64,000 nt of DNA from Rasiella rasia (GTDB lineage Bacteria; Bacteroidota; Bacteroidia; Flavobacteriales; Flavobacteriaceae). The DNA lies in NCBI RefSeq assembly GCF_011044175.1, contig NZ_CP049057.1, positions 821,501 through 885,500 on the forward strand. Direction: 5' to 3'. Under the pieces are notes generated by a model that saw only the letters and a program-made list of their open reading frames with translations, was not told the DNA's origin and made no database searches. Shown piece after piece: positions 7,839 to 16,121 of the stretch (positions are counted from its first letter, which is position 1; every line of letters starts with the position of its first letter). Made by a program: the position numbers and the translations under genes.

Positions 7839-7985
7839 AACTGGCTACAACACTGTATATAAAAAATTGCTAGTTTTACCCTAAACCAAAGGAAGTTGCT
7901 TTGTTTGCTAGCTTCTGATTTTCCTTCGGAAAATCCTCGCACACAAACACGCAACTTTCCATATACAACAACGTTAGGGGTAATT
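7839..7985. repeat. Cassette junction 10 (short hairpin type)
   Basis: Left arm AAC-TGGCTAC-AAC-ACTGTATATAAAA closes the four-gene cassette G (opening N7 GTAGCCA, 7/7). Right arm CATATACAACAAC-GTT-AGGGGTA-ATT. Interior hairpin GATTTTCC-TTC-GGAAAATC. Confidence 0.87.
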
Positions 7986-7990
7986 ACAAA

Positions 7991-8545
7991 ATGACAGACA
8001 TAGAATTGACAGATTTTCAAATAGGTAAACCAAAACGAAATACTACAATTTGGTTTTCTATTTTGGCATCTATCATGTTTTTACCTTTCAAAATTTTTAT
8101 TTTTTTCATCCCGTTCAAAAAAAACTACACTGAGGTACATGAAAATTGGACAATTTGGATTGAAAGTGGAAACCGAGAAATACATCGGAAAATCTTTGCG
8201 GAAACAGGTTTTGATGGAGTAATTAAATTCTATAAACTAAAATTCAAAAATAACACTTTGAACGATCTCGTAGATAAAAGATGTTTTGGTACTTTTTTCT
8301 TTGAGACTAATGAAAACATATTCTTGCGAGAATTTAAATCTCCAAATCAATGGCCAAAATCTTTCCTTACTGTCATTAACAAATCTGACAATACAATAAA
8401 TCGGATAAAAATAATATCAGCAAGTTGGACTGATTGGGTAATTGAGTCGATAAATGACAAGGAGTTTAATATTATCACGCATCCAGCTGATGATTACACG
8501 AAAGGGATTAAAGTAACTACCCCTAACAACGTATATAATTTATAG
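7991..8545 (+). CDS. Membrane-anchored hypothetical protein ending inside a junction (cassette H)
   Basis: One hundred and eighty-four residues. A hydrophobic helix at about 19-38 (TTIWFSILASIMFLPFKIF) anchors a soluble domain (ENWTIWIESGNREIHRKIFAETGF, RCFGTFFFETNENIFLREF). The last residues PNNVYNL and the stop codon are encoded by the left arm of junction 11 (ACCCCTAACAACGTATATAA), so the junction supplies the natural or a replacement stop. Ends of this cassette pair at 14 of 15 bases. Family not recognised. Confidence 0.65.
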   Translation: MTDIELTDFQIGKPKRNTTIWFSILASIMFLPFKIFIFFIPFKKNYTEVHENWTIWIESGNREIHRKIFAETGFDGVIKFYKLKFKNNTLNDLVDKRCFGTFFFETNENIFLREFKSPNQWPKSFLTVINKSDNTINRIKIISASWTDWVIESINDKEFNIITHPADDYTKGIKVTTPNNVYNL

Positions 8546-8738
8546 CTAGCATTCTCAACAATTGAAAATTCCCATATTTTTTGATTAACTTTCAATTCGG
8601 ATAAAACCGATAGGCGGCGCCATTGCGCTTCAAACGTCACCAGCCAAATGCTACGCCACGTTGCTACTCCGCATTTACGCTCAGCCGAAGCAGCCGCTAA
8701 GTCGCCACAAATCATATACAAAACCGTTAGGGGTAATT
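8515..8738. repeat. Cassette junction 11
   Basis: Left arm AAC-TACCCCT-AAC-AACGTATATAATTT closes cassette H (7/7). Right arm CATATACAAAACC-GTT-AGGGGTA-ATT opens the next cassette with the same N7 as cassette H. Contains the CGATAGGCGGCGCC block; an IS element begins one base after its last ATT. Confidence 0.87.
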
Positions 8739-8772
8739 ATGACCCGTCCTGAAATATGTATACACTAAACCA

Positions 8773-9150
8773 ATGTATATGTATAAAAATGATGGATATT
8801 CAAGACGTTACAGCGAGAGCTTTAAATTGAAAGTTCTGACAGAACTTTCAAAAGGTAACCACTCCAAAAGACAAATCGGACTCCTTTACGGAATCCAGCC
8901 CAGTACCATTAACGAATGGATCAAAAAGTACAATCGAACCGATTTAATGAACACCCGTGTAATCGTGCAAACAGATGATGAAATCAGCCGAATAAAGGCA
9001 CTCCAGAAAGAACTCAAGCAGCTGAAAGAACTCCTGATTAAAAAGGATCTCGACAAGATGATCGATGATAGTTACCTGGAAGTGGCCGCCGAAAAACTGG
9101 GCTACAAAGATGTTTCGGAACTTAAAAAAAAACTAAACATCAAGCCCTAA
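8773..9150 (+). CDS. IS3-family transposase OrfA
   Basis: One hundred and twenty-five residues. Helix-turn-helix of the transposase_8/InsE type (RRYSESFKLKVLTELSKG, RQIGLLYGIQPSTINEWIKKYN) followed by a coiled-coil leucine-rich region (ISRIKALQKELKQLKELLIKKD) that mediates OrfA/OrfAB multimers. The end carries nine consecutive A residues (9124-9132) where a -1 shift would join this frame to orfB. Confidence 0.92.
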   Translation: MYMYKNDGYSRRYSESFKLKVLTELSKGNHSKRQIGLLYGIQPSTINEWIKKYNRTDLMNTRVIVQTDDEISRIKALQKELKQLKELLIKKDLDKMIDDSYLEVAAEKLGYKDVSELKKKLNIKP

Positions 9151-10007
9151 TGAAAACTGTCGAGAAAAACTCAAAAGAGAAGCTATTCAGCAAAAAGATT
9201 ATTTGCCATGGCTTCTCCTTAAAACGTGATGCGCTCTACAAGTACCAGAAACGATTTGTCGAACGAAAACAACTGGAAAGCCAAGTTATAGAACTCGTCC
9301 ATAAAAGACGAAGGACACTCCCCAGAGAAGGTACTCGAAAACTAATGAAATCACTCGATTGTGACTTCCAGAAGCACAACCTGAAAATTGGAAGAGACCG
9401 ATTGTTCCGGATTCTAAGAGAAAATGACCTGTTGATACGGCGAAAGAAATATTCGTCCCGAACAACCCATTCGCACCATAGGTTCTACAAGTATGACAAT
9501 ATCATCAAAGATGTAGCCATTGATAGACCAAATCAGGTCTGGGCGGCAGATATCACTTACATCAGGACCATAAAGGGGTTTTGCTACCTAGCGCTCATAA
9601 CGGACATGCACTCGCGAAAAATCGTGGGATTTGACCTCAGTGATAGCTTGGAACTCTCTGGATGTGTCAGGGCGCTCAAAAAAGCCCTGTACGCAAACAG
9701 AGGACTGAAAAACCTGATACACCACTCTGATCGCGGAATACAGTATTGCAGTAATGTCTATACAAACGAACTAAAAAGAAAAAGCATCGCCATAAGTATG
9801 ACACAAGAGAACCACTGTTATGAGAACGCCCTGGCAGAACGTGTAAACGGAATTCTAAAAGATGAATTCTACCTCGACCAGACCTTTGCCAGCGTGAAGG
9901 AAGCAAAAAGTGCAACCAAAAATGCAATCAAACTTTACAACTCTGAAAGATTACATTTATCTTTAAACTATAAAACACCTAACTACGTGCACAAAAATGC
10001 CGCTTAA
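9150..10007 (+). CDS. IS3-family transposase OrfB (DDE integrase domain)
   Basis: Two hundred and eighty-five residues from the ATG overlapping the orfA stop (TAATG). An HTH_21 region (RRRTLPREGTRKLMKSL) precedes the rve core with all three catalytic residues in context: D in VWAADITYI, D in IHHSDRGIQY, E in NALAERVNGILKDEF. The frame is open back to 9126, so an OrfAB fusion by frameshifting at the A9 tract is possible. Confidence 0.93.
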   Translation: MKTVEKNSKEKLFSKKIICHGFSLKRDALYKYQKRFVERKQLESQVIELVHKRRRTLPREGTRKLMKSLDCDFQKHNLKIGRDRLFRILRENDLLIRRKKYSSRTTHSHHRFYKYDNIIKDVAIDRPNQVWAADITYIRTIKGFCYLALITDMHSRKIVGFDLSDSLELSGCVRALKKALYANRGLKNLIHHSDRGIQYCSNVYTNELKRKSIAISMTQENHCYENALAERVNGILKDEFYLDQTFASVKEAKSATKNAIKLYNSERLHLSLNYKTPNYVHKNAA

Positions 10008-10046
10008 AACCAATTTTAACCTGTAGCCGTATTTTAGGACGAGACA

Positions 10047-10096
10047 TTATTTGAACTTCCCAATTCAATTAAAATCATATCTTTAGAGAAACTAAC
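10047..10096 (+). promoter_or_regulatory. Cassette-borne promoter in front of DUF6090 gene
   Basis: Conserved segment TTATTTGAACT... AATTCAATTAAAATCA, then TATCTTTA (10078-10085, a good match to the Bacteroidota -7 TAnnTTTG) and GAGAAACTAAC. The same ~45 bp precedes five other DUF6090 genes or remnants. TTTG lies 24 bases upstream of the -7 box, longer than the usual 19-20. Confidence 0.6.
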
Positions 10097-10101
10097 CTCT
10101 A

Positions 10102-10860
10102 ATGATAAAATTCTTTAGAAAAATTAGACAAAATTTACTCTCTGAAAATAAATTCAGTAAGTATCTCATCTATGCTATTGGAGAAATAATTCTTGTTGTT
10201 ATTGGGATTTTGATTGCGCTTCAGATTAATAATTCTAATGAACTAAGAGTACAGAGCAAATTAGAACAAAACTATCTTATTGCATTGCAGGAAGAATTTG
10301 AGTACAACAAAATAATGCTTGAAAAATTGATGATTAATAATTCCAAATATGCTGATTTTGCATTAGAACTAATCAAGAAAATGGGGCCAGATGAACCCCA
10401 ATTAAGTGAGAAAGAATTCTCTAAGATTTTCTTTAATGTTACACTCAACGAGGTGGTTTACCATCCAAGCAATGGAGTGCTTGATGAAATAATAAGTTCA
10501 GGAAAACTTGATCTTTTTAAAAATCAAGATTTGAAAAACCTTCTTTCATCATGGGGAGGTCACTTGGATAAGGTTCAGTTCCAAGAAACGGAACTTGCTA
10601 AATATAGAATTGCATTAATCGACCAATGGATGGATGAAGGGAATCCTCGACAAGGGGTAATTGATACAAGAGGCAATGTTTATGACCTTCCCAATTCAAA
10701 ATTTAATATACAAAATAGGCATTTACTAAAGTCGCCAAAGTTTGACAACAAATTAACCGGATTTGTTTTTTCAGCTAGGTCGGCTAACATCAACTATTAC
10801 GGTAAACTCGAAGAGAAAATACAATCTATTCTTCAAATTATCAAAACAGAATTAGAATGA
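10102..10860 (+). CDS. DUF6090 family membrane protein
   Basis: Two hundred and fifty-two residues. The hallmark N-terminus MIKFFRKIRQNLL..NKFSKYL is followed by a single transmembrane helix at about residues 24-44 (AIGEIILVVIGILIALQINN) and a soluble alpha-helical domain containing HPSNGVLDEIISSGKLDLFKN, the most conserved stretch of the family here. Function unknown. It overlaps the next DUF6090 gene by four bases (ATGA), so both are translated together. Its cassette start was interrupted by the IS element. Confidence 0.9.
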   Translation: MIKFFRKIRQNLLSENKFSKYLIYAIGEIILVVIGILIALQINNSNELRVQSKLEQNYLIALQEEFEYNKIMLEKLMINNSKYADFALELIKKMGPDEPQLSEKEFSKIFFNVTLNEVVYHPSNGVLDEIISSGKLDLFKNQDLKNLLSSWGGHLDKVQFQETELAKYRIALIDQWMDEGNPRQGVIDTRGNVYDLPNSKFNIQNRHLLKSPKFDNKLTGFVFSARSANINYYGKLEEKIQSILQIIKTELE

Positions 10861-11621
10861 TAAAATTCTTTAGAAAAATTAGACAAAACTTACTTTCAGA
10901 AGGAAAGACTGGAAAGTATTTTAAATATGCCATCGGAGAAATCATTCTTGTCGTTATTGGAATTTTAATTGCTTTGCAGATAAATAATTGGAATGAAAAC
11001 CGAAAAAATAAGATTACTGAAGCAAATTATTATTGTAGAATTTTAGATGACTTTGAACTAAATGAAAAGTTAATTGATGAAAATTATGAGCTAACAACCA
11101 ACAGAATAGAACTAACTAAAGAGCTTATAAAAGATTTAAACATTATACCAAATGATAGGAGTATAATTCTTAACAAATTTACTGCCGCTTTAAGACACGA
11201 TGTTTCTGTACCCAGTAACATTACTTTTGAAGATTTAACATCTTCTGGACAATTAAAACTGTTAACGGATATTAAATTAAAGAACAGACTGATTGAATAC
11301 AGTACATTTTTGGATAATTCTGTAAATCTACTAAAAGAAAATCGGAATGAAATTGTTAAAAGATATACTGATTTTGAGCTTATAACTGAATTAGGATATC
11401 AAGACATTGACTATATGAAAAAAGAGCTTGATAAGGAACATATTGCTTTATTGCCAAACGTTAATTGGACCAACGACCCTACTCACCCATATTTCATAAA
11501 ATTTCAAGACAATCTTGTTTTTATTTTGGGTATGCAAATTAGGCAGAAACATCATTTTTCTAATTTAAGACAAGAATTACAGAAACCTATGAAACTATTA
11601 AGAGATAAAAAGTGTAAATAA
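10857..11621 (+). CDS. DUF6090 family membrane protein, second gene of pair
   Basis: Two hundred and fifty-four residues with the same N-terminal signature (IKFFRKIRQNLLSEGKTGKYF) and one membrane helix. The C-terminal domain differs strongly from its partner but keeps a SNITFEDLTSSGQLKLLTD segment in place of the usual SGNL motif. The TAA stop shares two bases with the AAC that opens the junction arm. Translational coupling suggests a heteromeric partner (inference). Confidence 0.9.
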   Translation: MIKFFRKIRQNLLSEGKTGKYFKYAIGEIILVVIGILIALQINNWNENRKNKITEANYYCRILDDFELNEKLIDENYELTTNRIELTKELIKDLNIIPNDRSIILNKFTAALRHDVSVPSNITFEDLTSSGQLKLLTDIKLKNRLIEYSTFLDNSVNLLKENRNEIVKRYTDFELITELGYQDIDYMKKELDKEHIALLPNVNWTNDPTHPYFIKFQDNLVFILGMQIRQKHHFSNLRQELQKPMKLLRDKKCK

Positions 11622-11660
11622 CGAAAGTACAACAACGTGTATAGCTCGTTGTGGCTAATT
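11620..11660. repeat. Cassette junction 12 (minimal, 41 bp)
   Basis: Left arm AAC-GAAAGTAC-AAC-AACGTGTATAGCTC is fused directly to GTT-GTGGCTA-ATT. The interior and the right inner arm are missing. This looks like an internal deletion of a junction of the AACGTG(T/C)ATAGCTC type seen at junction 13. Confidence 0.75.
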
Positions 11661-11667
11661 AAACGAA

Positions 11668-12615
11668 ATGAAAAGTATTGTAGCTTACACATTGATTTCC
11701 TGCATTCTATTTGCTTGTAAAAAAGATGACGAATCGAGTACGTTTGAAAGCATAAACGCCCACATCGAATATTTCGGATTTACAATAGTCGACACATATT
11801 GGGATGACCCAACCGATTCCGAAGTCAAAACCAATTACGCTGATGAAATACATAACTTCAGTAACATAGCTGATATTTTAGTTGTGAATCCAAATGACAA
11901 TATTGTTCAAAGGACACAAACCTTTGCCGATTTGGATTTAAAAGCAATTTTACACCTCAATGAATTGTTCTTTGTATTAATAGACAATAATAGTCCTTCA
12001 GAATCAAATTATGATTTAAGGACAGATTATCAGGAAAGATGGAATGAATTTAAAACTATAAATCAATCTATTTTAAGCACCAATTACATTGGTACATTTT
12101 ACATTGGCGAGGAACCAACTTGGAATGGAATAACTTTCACAGAATTGGATGCTGTAGCTCGACTACTGCAAACGGAATTCCCGAACATACCCACAATGAT
12201 AATTGAAGCTTATCCATCATTAAATGACTTACAAGTTCCGCAGACAGTTGACTGGATTGGTTTTGACCGTTACTTCGTTGAAAACCCGAATACCAACTTT
12301 GAATTTCAACAAGATTGGAATACGCTACAATCAAAAATTTCTGACCCGAATCAAAAGATTATGATTATTCTAGATAGTCATTATATAAACTGGGCACACG
12401 GAGACTTTGGAGGGATAGAATTGACCCAAATGGATGACGTGGCTGAGAACTATTACGAATTAGCCAAAAGTGATGAAAAAGTCATTGGCATTCTAGGATA
12501 CTTTTGGCCAAACGGATTTGATATTTCAGAATCTATTGGAGCTAGAGGAATGCCCCAAAACGTAAAAACGGAATATCAAAGAATTGGAAGAGAAATAACT
12601 GGGAAAAATAACTAG
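11668..12615 (+). CDS. Lipoprotein, glycoside-hydrolase-like TIM barrel (putative)
   Basis: Three hundred and fifteen residues. Lipoprotein signal with C17 (LISCILFACKK). The mature part resembles TIM-barrel glycan-binding or hydrolase domains: NYIGTFYIGEEPTWNG has an exposed acid after a strand, later TVDWIGFDRYF, IMIILDSHYI and VIGILGYFWP fit successive barrel strands. No catalytic pair can be proved. The stop TAG falls inside the closing N7 (TAGCCAC) of its own cassette, so gene end and cassette end coincide. N7 pairing 7/7. Confidence 0.7.
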   Translation: MKSIVAYTLISCILFACKKDDESSTFESINAHIEYFGFTIVDTYWDDPTDSEVKTNYADEIHNFSNIADILVVNPNDNIVQRTQTFADLDLKAILHLNELFFVLIDNNSPSESNYDLRTDYQERWNEFKTINQSILSTNYIGTFYIGEEPTWNGITFTELDAVARLLQTEFPNIPTMIIEAYPSLNDLQVPQTVDWIGFDRYFVENPNTNFEFQQDWNTLQSKISDPNQKIMIILDSHYINWAHGDFGGIELTQMDDVAENYYELAKSDEKVIGILGYFWPNGFDISESIGARGMPQNVKTEYQRIGREITGKNN

Positions 12616-12746
12616 CCACAAAAACGTGCATAGCTCATTGCAATGAATTCCTAATCGGAATTCATTGCAATTTGCTATCTTTCGGTTACGTCGGAAAATC
12701 ATAGCTGATTTTCCGCAACGAGCAATACACAAACACGTTACCAGAA
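12610..12746. repeat. Cassette junction 13 (long perfect hairpin)
   Basis: Left arm AAC-TAGCCAC-AAA-AACGTGCATAGCTC; right arm AATACACAAACAC-GTT-ACCAGAA. It contains a perfect 15-bp hairpin: ATTGCAATGAATTCC, loop taatc, and its complement, plus paired GGAAAATCA and TGATTTTCC. The right N7 region lacks the usual GTGCTTCATT found before the same ACCAGAAACC in junction 14. Confidence 0.83.
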
Positions 12747-12757
12747 ACCACTAACCA

Positions 12758-13480
12758 ATGATAAAATTCTTTAGAAAAATTAGACAAAACTTACTTTCAG
12801 AGGGAAAAACTGGAAAGTATTTTAAATATGCTCTTGGAGAGATTGTACTAGTCGTAATTGGTATTTTGATTGCGCTATCAATTAGTAATTGGAATGAGAA
12901 TCGTAAACTTAATGATACAATCAAAGGAATTTATTCAATTATACAAAGTGATTTATTATCTGATATTGAAACCATTGATAAAGTACTTGTTGGTAGCAAG
13001 TCTCGAGATAGTTTATTCAAACGAGTCATTAATAAGGAAATGACCTATGATGATTATTTAAAATGTAACAGTTGTATTAGAACTCTTGGTGGCTTCCCAG
13101 ACATAAAACTAAAAACGAAAGGATTAAAATTATTAGAGCAAAATAGCACAGTTCTTAATTCCTATCAAGATAGTCTTTCAATAGAGATTAATAATTTTTA
13201 TTCATTCTTTAACATTGAAATTGATGTAGCTTTACAAGAAGTAATTATAGATTTCAAAGAAAATCGCAGCTATTTTAAAAACAATATGACTTGGTTTGAA
13301 GATTATGAAAAAGTTGTATTTAATGAAGACTTTGTAAAATATGCACTTTCATCTATTGATTATAGAAATAGAGTAATTTCATTTTATGGACTGTATTTCA
13401 ATGGATACTTAGGTCATTTAAAACAATATAAAGAAGAGGCTCTTCAACTTGTTGAGAATATCGATAAAGAAATTAAATAA
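12758..13480 (+). CDS. DUF6090 family membrane protein
   Basis: Two hundred and forty residues; signature IKFFRKIRQNLLSEGKTGKYF and a single helix (ALGEIVLVVIGILIALSISN). The soluble part diverges (KCNSCIRTLGGFPDIKLKTKGLKLLEQNS at the position of the SGNL motif, with an extra CxxC). No copy of the 45-bp promoter precedes it; expression would need read-through. The TAA stop overlaps the opening AAC of junction 14. Confidence 0.88.
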   Translation: MIKFFRKIRQNLLSEGKTGKYFKYALGEIVLVVIGILIALSISNWNENRKLNDTIKGIYSIIQSDLLSDIETIDKVLVGSKSRDSLFKRVINKEMTYDDYLKCNSCIRTLGGFPDIKLKTKGLKLLEQNSTVLNSYQDSLSIEINNFYSFFNIEIDVALQEVIIDFKENRSYFKNNMTWFEDYEKVVFNEDFVKYALSSIDYRNRVISFYGLYFNGYLGHLKQYKEEALQLVENIDKEIK

Positions 13481-13704
13481 CGAAAGCGCAACAACGCATA
13501 TAATACGGCGGTCACATTGCTAAGTGAATTGGATTTCCGACAATTAATCGTAGATTAGTCCATCGGATAAAATCGATAGGCGGCGCCACTGCCCTGCCGA
13601 AGCTATAGCCAGATGCTACGCCACGTTGCTACTCCGCATTTAAACATAGCTGAATCAGCCACTTATTACCCACCGTATCATATGCAAAACCGCTGTGCTT
13701 CATT
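13479..13704. repeat. Cassette junction 14 (long GC-rich type)
   Basis: Left arm AAC-GAAAGCGC-AAC-AACGCATATAATAC; right arm CATATGCAAAACC-GCT-GTGCTTC-ATT, where GTT has become GCT. Interior matches junction 3 with scattered changes. Confidence 0.82.
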
Positions 13705-13721
13705 ACCAGAAACCACTACCA

Positions 13722-14480
13722 ATGATAAAATTCTTTAGAAAAATTCGTCAAAATTTAGTTGTTGAGAACAAATTCAGTAAATATTTGATTTATGCAATTG
13801 GTGAAATAATTCTTGTGGTTATCGGAATTTTGATTGCATTGCAATTGAATAATTATAATGATGCCTTAAATGAAAATGATTTTGAACGAAAGGCACTTCT
13901 TAATCTTAAACTGGATTTTGAGTACAATCAATCAGAATTAAATAAATCTATTGCAGAACTAAAAGAAATTAAAAAAAATAGTTTCATAATTCTTGATAAT
14001 ACAGGTAGTAAATATCAAGCTTCATTCGATATCGATAGTTTACTGCAATCGGTTGGAAACGTTCCAAAATACTATCCTCAAAATGGGTTTTTATTGGATT
14101 TGATTAACTCGGGTAATCTGGGTATAATAAAAAACGATATTTTACGGAATAAACTTTCTTCTTGGTTACCGACACTTGAAACATTAAAAGACAGAGAAAA
14201 ATCTGTAGTTGATTTTACTGATGACTTTATTAGATACATCATTAAAAATGGCAGTTGGTTAAATTCTGATGAAAAAACCAATGACGAAGAGATTACTAAA
14301 ATAAGATTTCCTAAATCAGGATTTGAAATAAACAATAATGATCTACTCAAAAACATTGAATTCGAAAATATCGTTGAAAACCTGATTGTATATAAATCAT
14401 TATTACTTGATAGACACGAAAAATGTATTGAACTGAATAAGGAAATAATTAATTTCTTGGAAACCGAAATTAAAAAATAA
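13722..14480 (+). CDS. DUF6090 family membrane protein
   Basis: Two hundred and fifty-two residues from the ATG at 13722, the start that matches all paralogues; an upstream start at 13695 would add nine residues coded by the junction. Signature IKFFRKIRQNLVVENKFSKYL, one membrane helix, conserved YPQNGFLLDLINSGNLGIIKND. Closing site GAAAGCAC is the complement of its opening GTGCTTC with one extra A. No upstream promoter copy. Confidence 0.9.
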   Translation: MIKFFRKIRQNLVVENKFSKYLIYAIGEIILVVIGILIALQLNNYNDALNENDFERKALLNLKLDFEYNQSELNKSIAELKEIKKNSFIILDNTGSKYQASFDIDSLLQSVGNVPKYYPQNGFLLDLINSGNLGIIKNDILRNKLSSWLPTLETLKDREKSVVDFTDDFIRYIIKNGSWLNSDEKTNDEEITKIRFPKSGFEINNNDLLKNIEFENIVENLIVYKSLLLDRHEKCIELNKEIINFLETEIKK

Positions 14481-14623
14481 CGAAAGCACAACAATGGCTA
14501 TAAGTAATTGCTTGTTCTCGCCTACTTCTGAAAATCCCCGCAGATTTTCTATTCAGTTTTTATTTGCTAAATTAGGTGATTAGAACACGCCACTAATCAT
14601 ACACAAAACCGTTATGTGCAAGC
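14479..14623. repeat. Cassette junction 15
   Basis: Left arm AAC-GAAAGCAC-AAC-AATGGCTATAAG; right arm CATACACAAAACC-GTT-ATGTGCA. Interior contains GAAAATCCCCGCAGATTTTC, an imperfect hairpin, and paired TTCTCGCC and GGTGATTAGAA segments. Junction 24 is a relative. Confidence 0.83.
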
Positions 14624-14645
14624 TGAATAAAATACTGAAATAAAT

Positions 14646-15968
14646 ATGAAAAAAATTTTGGGTTTACTGACAACAGTAACGATTTTAGTGAGTTGTCAAA
14701 CAGAAAAAAAGGGCTATAAAAACATTGTAACAACAGACATAAATAACTTTTGGGAAGCCTATGACAAAATCACAATGACTCAAGATTCAACTTTGCAATA
14801 CCATTATCTCGACAGCCTGTACTTTAAGAAAGGGACAGAAGGATTAAAAGCTATCCGACAAGTAAGAAATTATACACCGCAAGATTACTTACGCTCTATT
14901 AACAACTATCCCGAATATTGGACTTCAATTAGAGAAAACACTTTAAAAGCCAACCTATTTGGTTCTGAATTACAAGATGGAATTGAAAAATTTAGAAAAA
15001 TTTATCCTGACCTAAAACCTGCAAAAATCTATTTTACAATTGGAGCATTTAGAACAAATGGAACCACATTAGACAGTTTAGTACTAATAGGTAGCGAATT
15101 GGCAATGGCAGATAAACACACAATTTCAACAGAATTTCCTAAAGAAGAGCAAGAAGATAGACGAACATTTTTTGATAGTAGCCCTATTAATAATTTGGTT
15201 CTATTGAACATTCATGAATATGTCCATACACAACAGAAACCAATGGTTCACAACTTACTTTCTTTGGCAATTTACGAAGGTGTTGCAGAATTTGTTTCTG
15301 TAAAAGCAATGGGTGTTCCTTCTGCTGCACCTGCTATTGAATTTGGGAAGAAAAACGCAGATATTGTTAGAGAAAAATTTGAACAAGAAATGTTCTATAC
15401 CAACAATAGATTCAAATGGTTATGGAGCAGTGGTGCATCTAATGAATTTGGAGTGCGAGATTTAATATATTACATAGGGTATCAAATGGCAGAAAACTTT
15501 TATGACCAAGCAGAAAATAAGAAAGAAGCCATCAAAAAGCTTATTGAATTAGATTTTAACAACGAAACCGAAATAGAGCAATTCGTACATTCAACAAGTT
15601 TTTTTTCAGCATCGCTTGATGAACTTTATCAAAATTTTGAGAATAAAAGACCTACTGCGATAGGAATAAATCAATTTGAAAACAAAAATGAAAATGTAAA
15701 TCCAAAAATCAACCAAATCACGGTAGAATTTTCAGAGCCATTAAATGGTACTAGTACAGGAATAGAATTTGGGCCTTTAGGCAAGGACTATTTCCCGAAA
15801 AATAGCGTAGTTGGTAGATACTGGTCAGAAGACAATAAATCTTATACAATTCCCGTAGATTTAGAACCTAATAAACAGTATCAAATCTTATTACATAACA
15901 ATTTTAGAACAAAAGATTGGATTCCATTAAAACCGTATTTGATTGAATTTAAAACAGGAAATAAATAA
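14646..15968 (+). CDS. Lipoprotein zinc metalloprotease (DUF2268-like)
   Basis: Four hundred and forty residues. Lipoprotein signal with C17 (VTILVSCQTE). The metal site H190-E-Y-V-H194 is followed 20 residues later by YEGVAEFV, whose glutamate (E211 or E215) would complete a gluzincin site, as in DUF2268-type predicted zinc proteases. Residues 330-440 look like an added beta domain (ITVEFSEPLNGTSTGIEFGP, YTIPVDLEPNKQYQILL). It should act outside the inner membrane, anchored by lipid. Single gene of cassette M; N7 pairing 6/7. Confidence 0.78.
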   Translation: MKKILGLLTTVTILVSCQTEKKGYKNIVTTDINNFWEAYDKITMTQDSTLQYHYLDSLYFKKGTEGLKAIRQVRNYTPQDYLRSINNYPEYWTSIRENTLKANLFGSELQDGIEKFRKIYPDLKPAKIYFTIGAFRTNGTTLDSLVLIGSELAMADKHTISTEFPKEEQEDRRTFFDSSPINNLVLLNIHEYVHTQQKPMVHNLLSLAIYEGVAEFVSVKAMGVPSAAPAIEFGKKNADIVREKFEQEMFYTNNRFKWLWSSGASNEFGVRDLIYYIGYQMAENFYDQAENKKEAIKKLIELDFNNETEIEQFVHSTSFFSASLDELYQNFENKRPTAIGINQFENKNENVNPKINQITVEFSEPLNGTSTGIEFGPLGKDYFPKNSVVGRYWSEDNKSYTIPVDLEPNKQYQILLHNNFRTKDWIPLKPYLIEFKTGNK

Positions 15969-15970
15969 AA

Positions 15971-16110
15971 GCCAGCACATAACAACGTATATAAAAAATA
16001 GCCGTTTAAGTACTTAATCAAAAGACAAATAATAAAAAAGGTCAGGGATAAACTGAAAAATTAGTGCAAAAAATCCGCTGGTTATCATATACAAACTTGT
16101 TAGCAAACAT
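15971..16110. repeat. Cassette junction 16
   Basis: Left arm AGCACAT-AAC-AACGTATATAAAA (6/7 to opening ATGTGCA of cassette M). Right arm CATATACAAACTT-GTT-AGCAAAC. Short interior with little secondary structure. Confidence 0.82.
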
Positions 16111-16121
16111 AAAATAAAAAA

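Larger units (their letters stand above)
8740..10046 (+). mobile_element. IS3-family insertion sequence, 1,307 bp
   Basis: Ends TGACCCGTCCTGAAATA and the complement of TATTTTAGGACGAGACA form imperfect terminal inverted repeats starting TG and ending CA. A 3-bp target duplication TTA lies at 8737-8739 and 10047-10049. Contains orfA and orfB in the -1 frame relative to each other. Removing it restores the cassette start GTT-AGGGGTA-ATT followed by ATTTGAAC, the promoter segment found in front of other DUF6090 genes. It looks intact. Confidence 0.93.

Noticed and set aside
9676-9927. Minus-strand frame within the IS transposase
   Set aside because: Antisense shadow of orfB, low-complexity arginine/leucine/serine content.
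8740-10046. IS transposase as the enzyme that moves the cassettes
   Set aside because: It is a DDE transposase with its own inverted repeats and TTA duplication; the cassette boundaries show neither.
14078-14494. 138-codon minus-strand frame
   Set aside because: Exact antisense of a DUF6090 gene with strong paralogue support.
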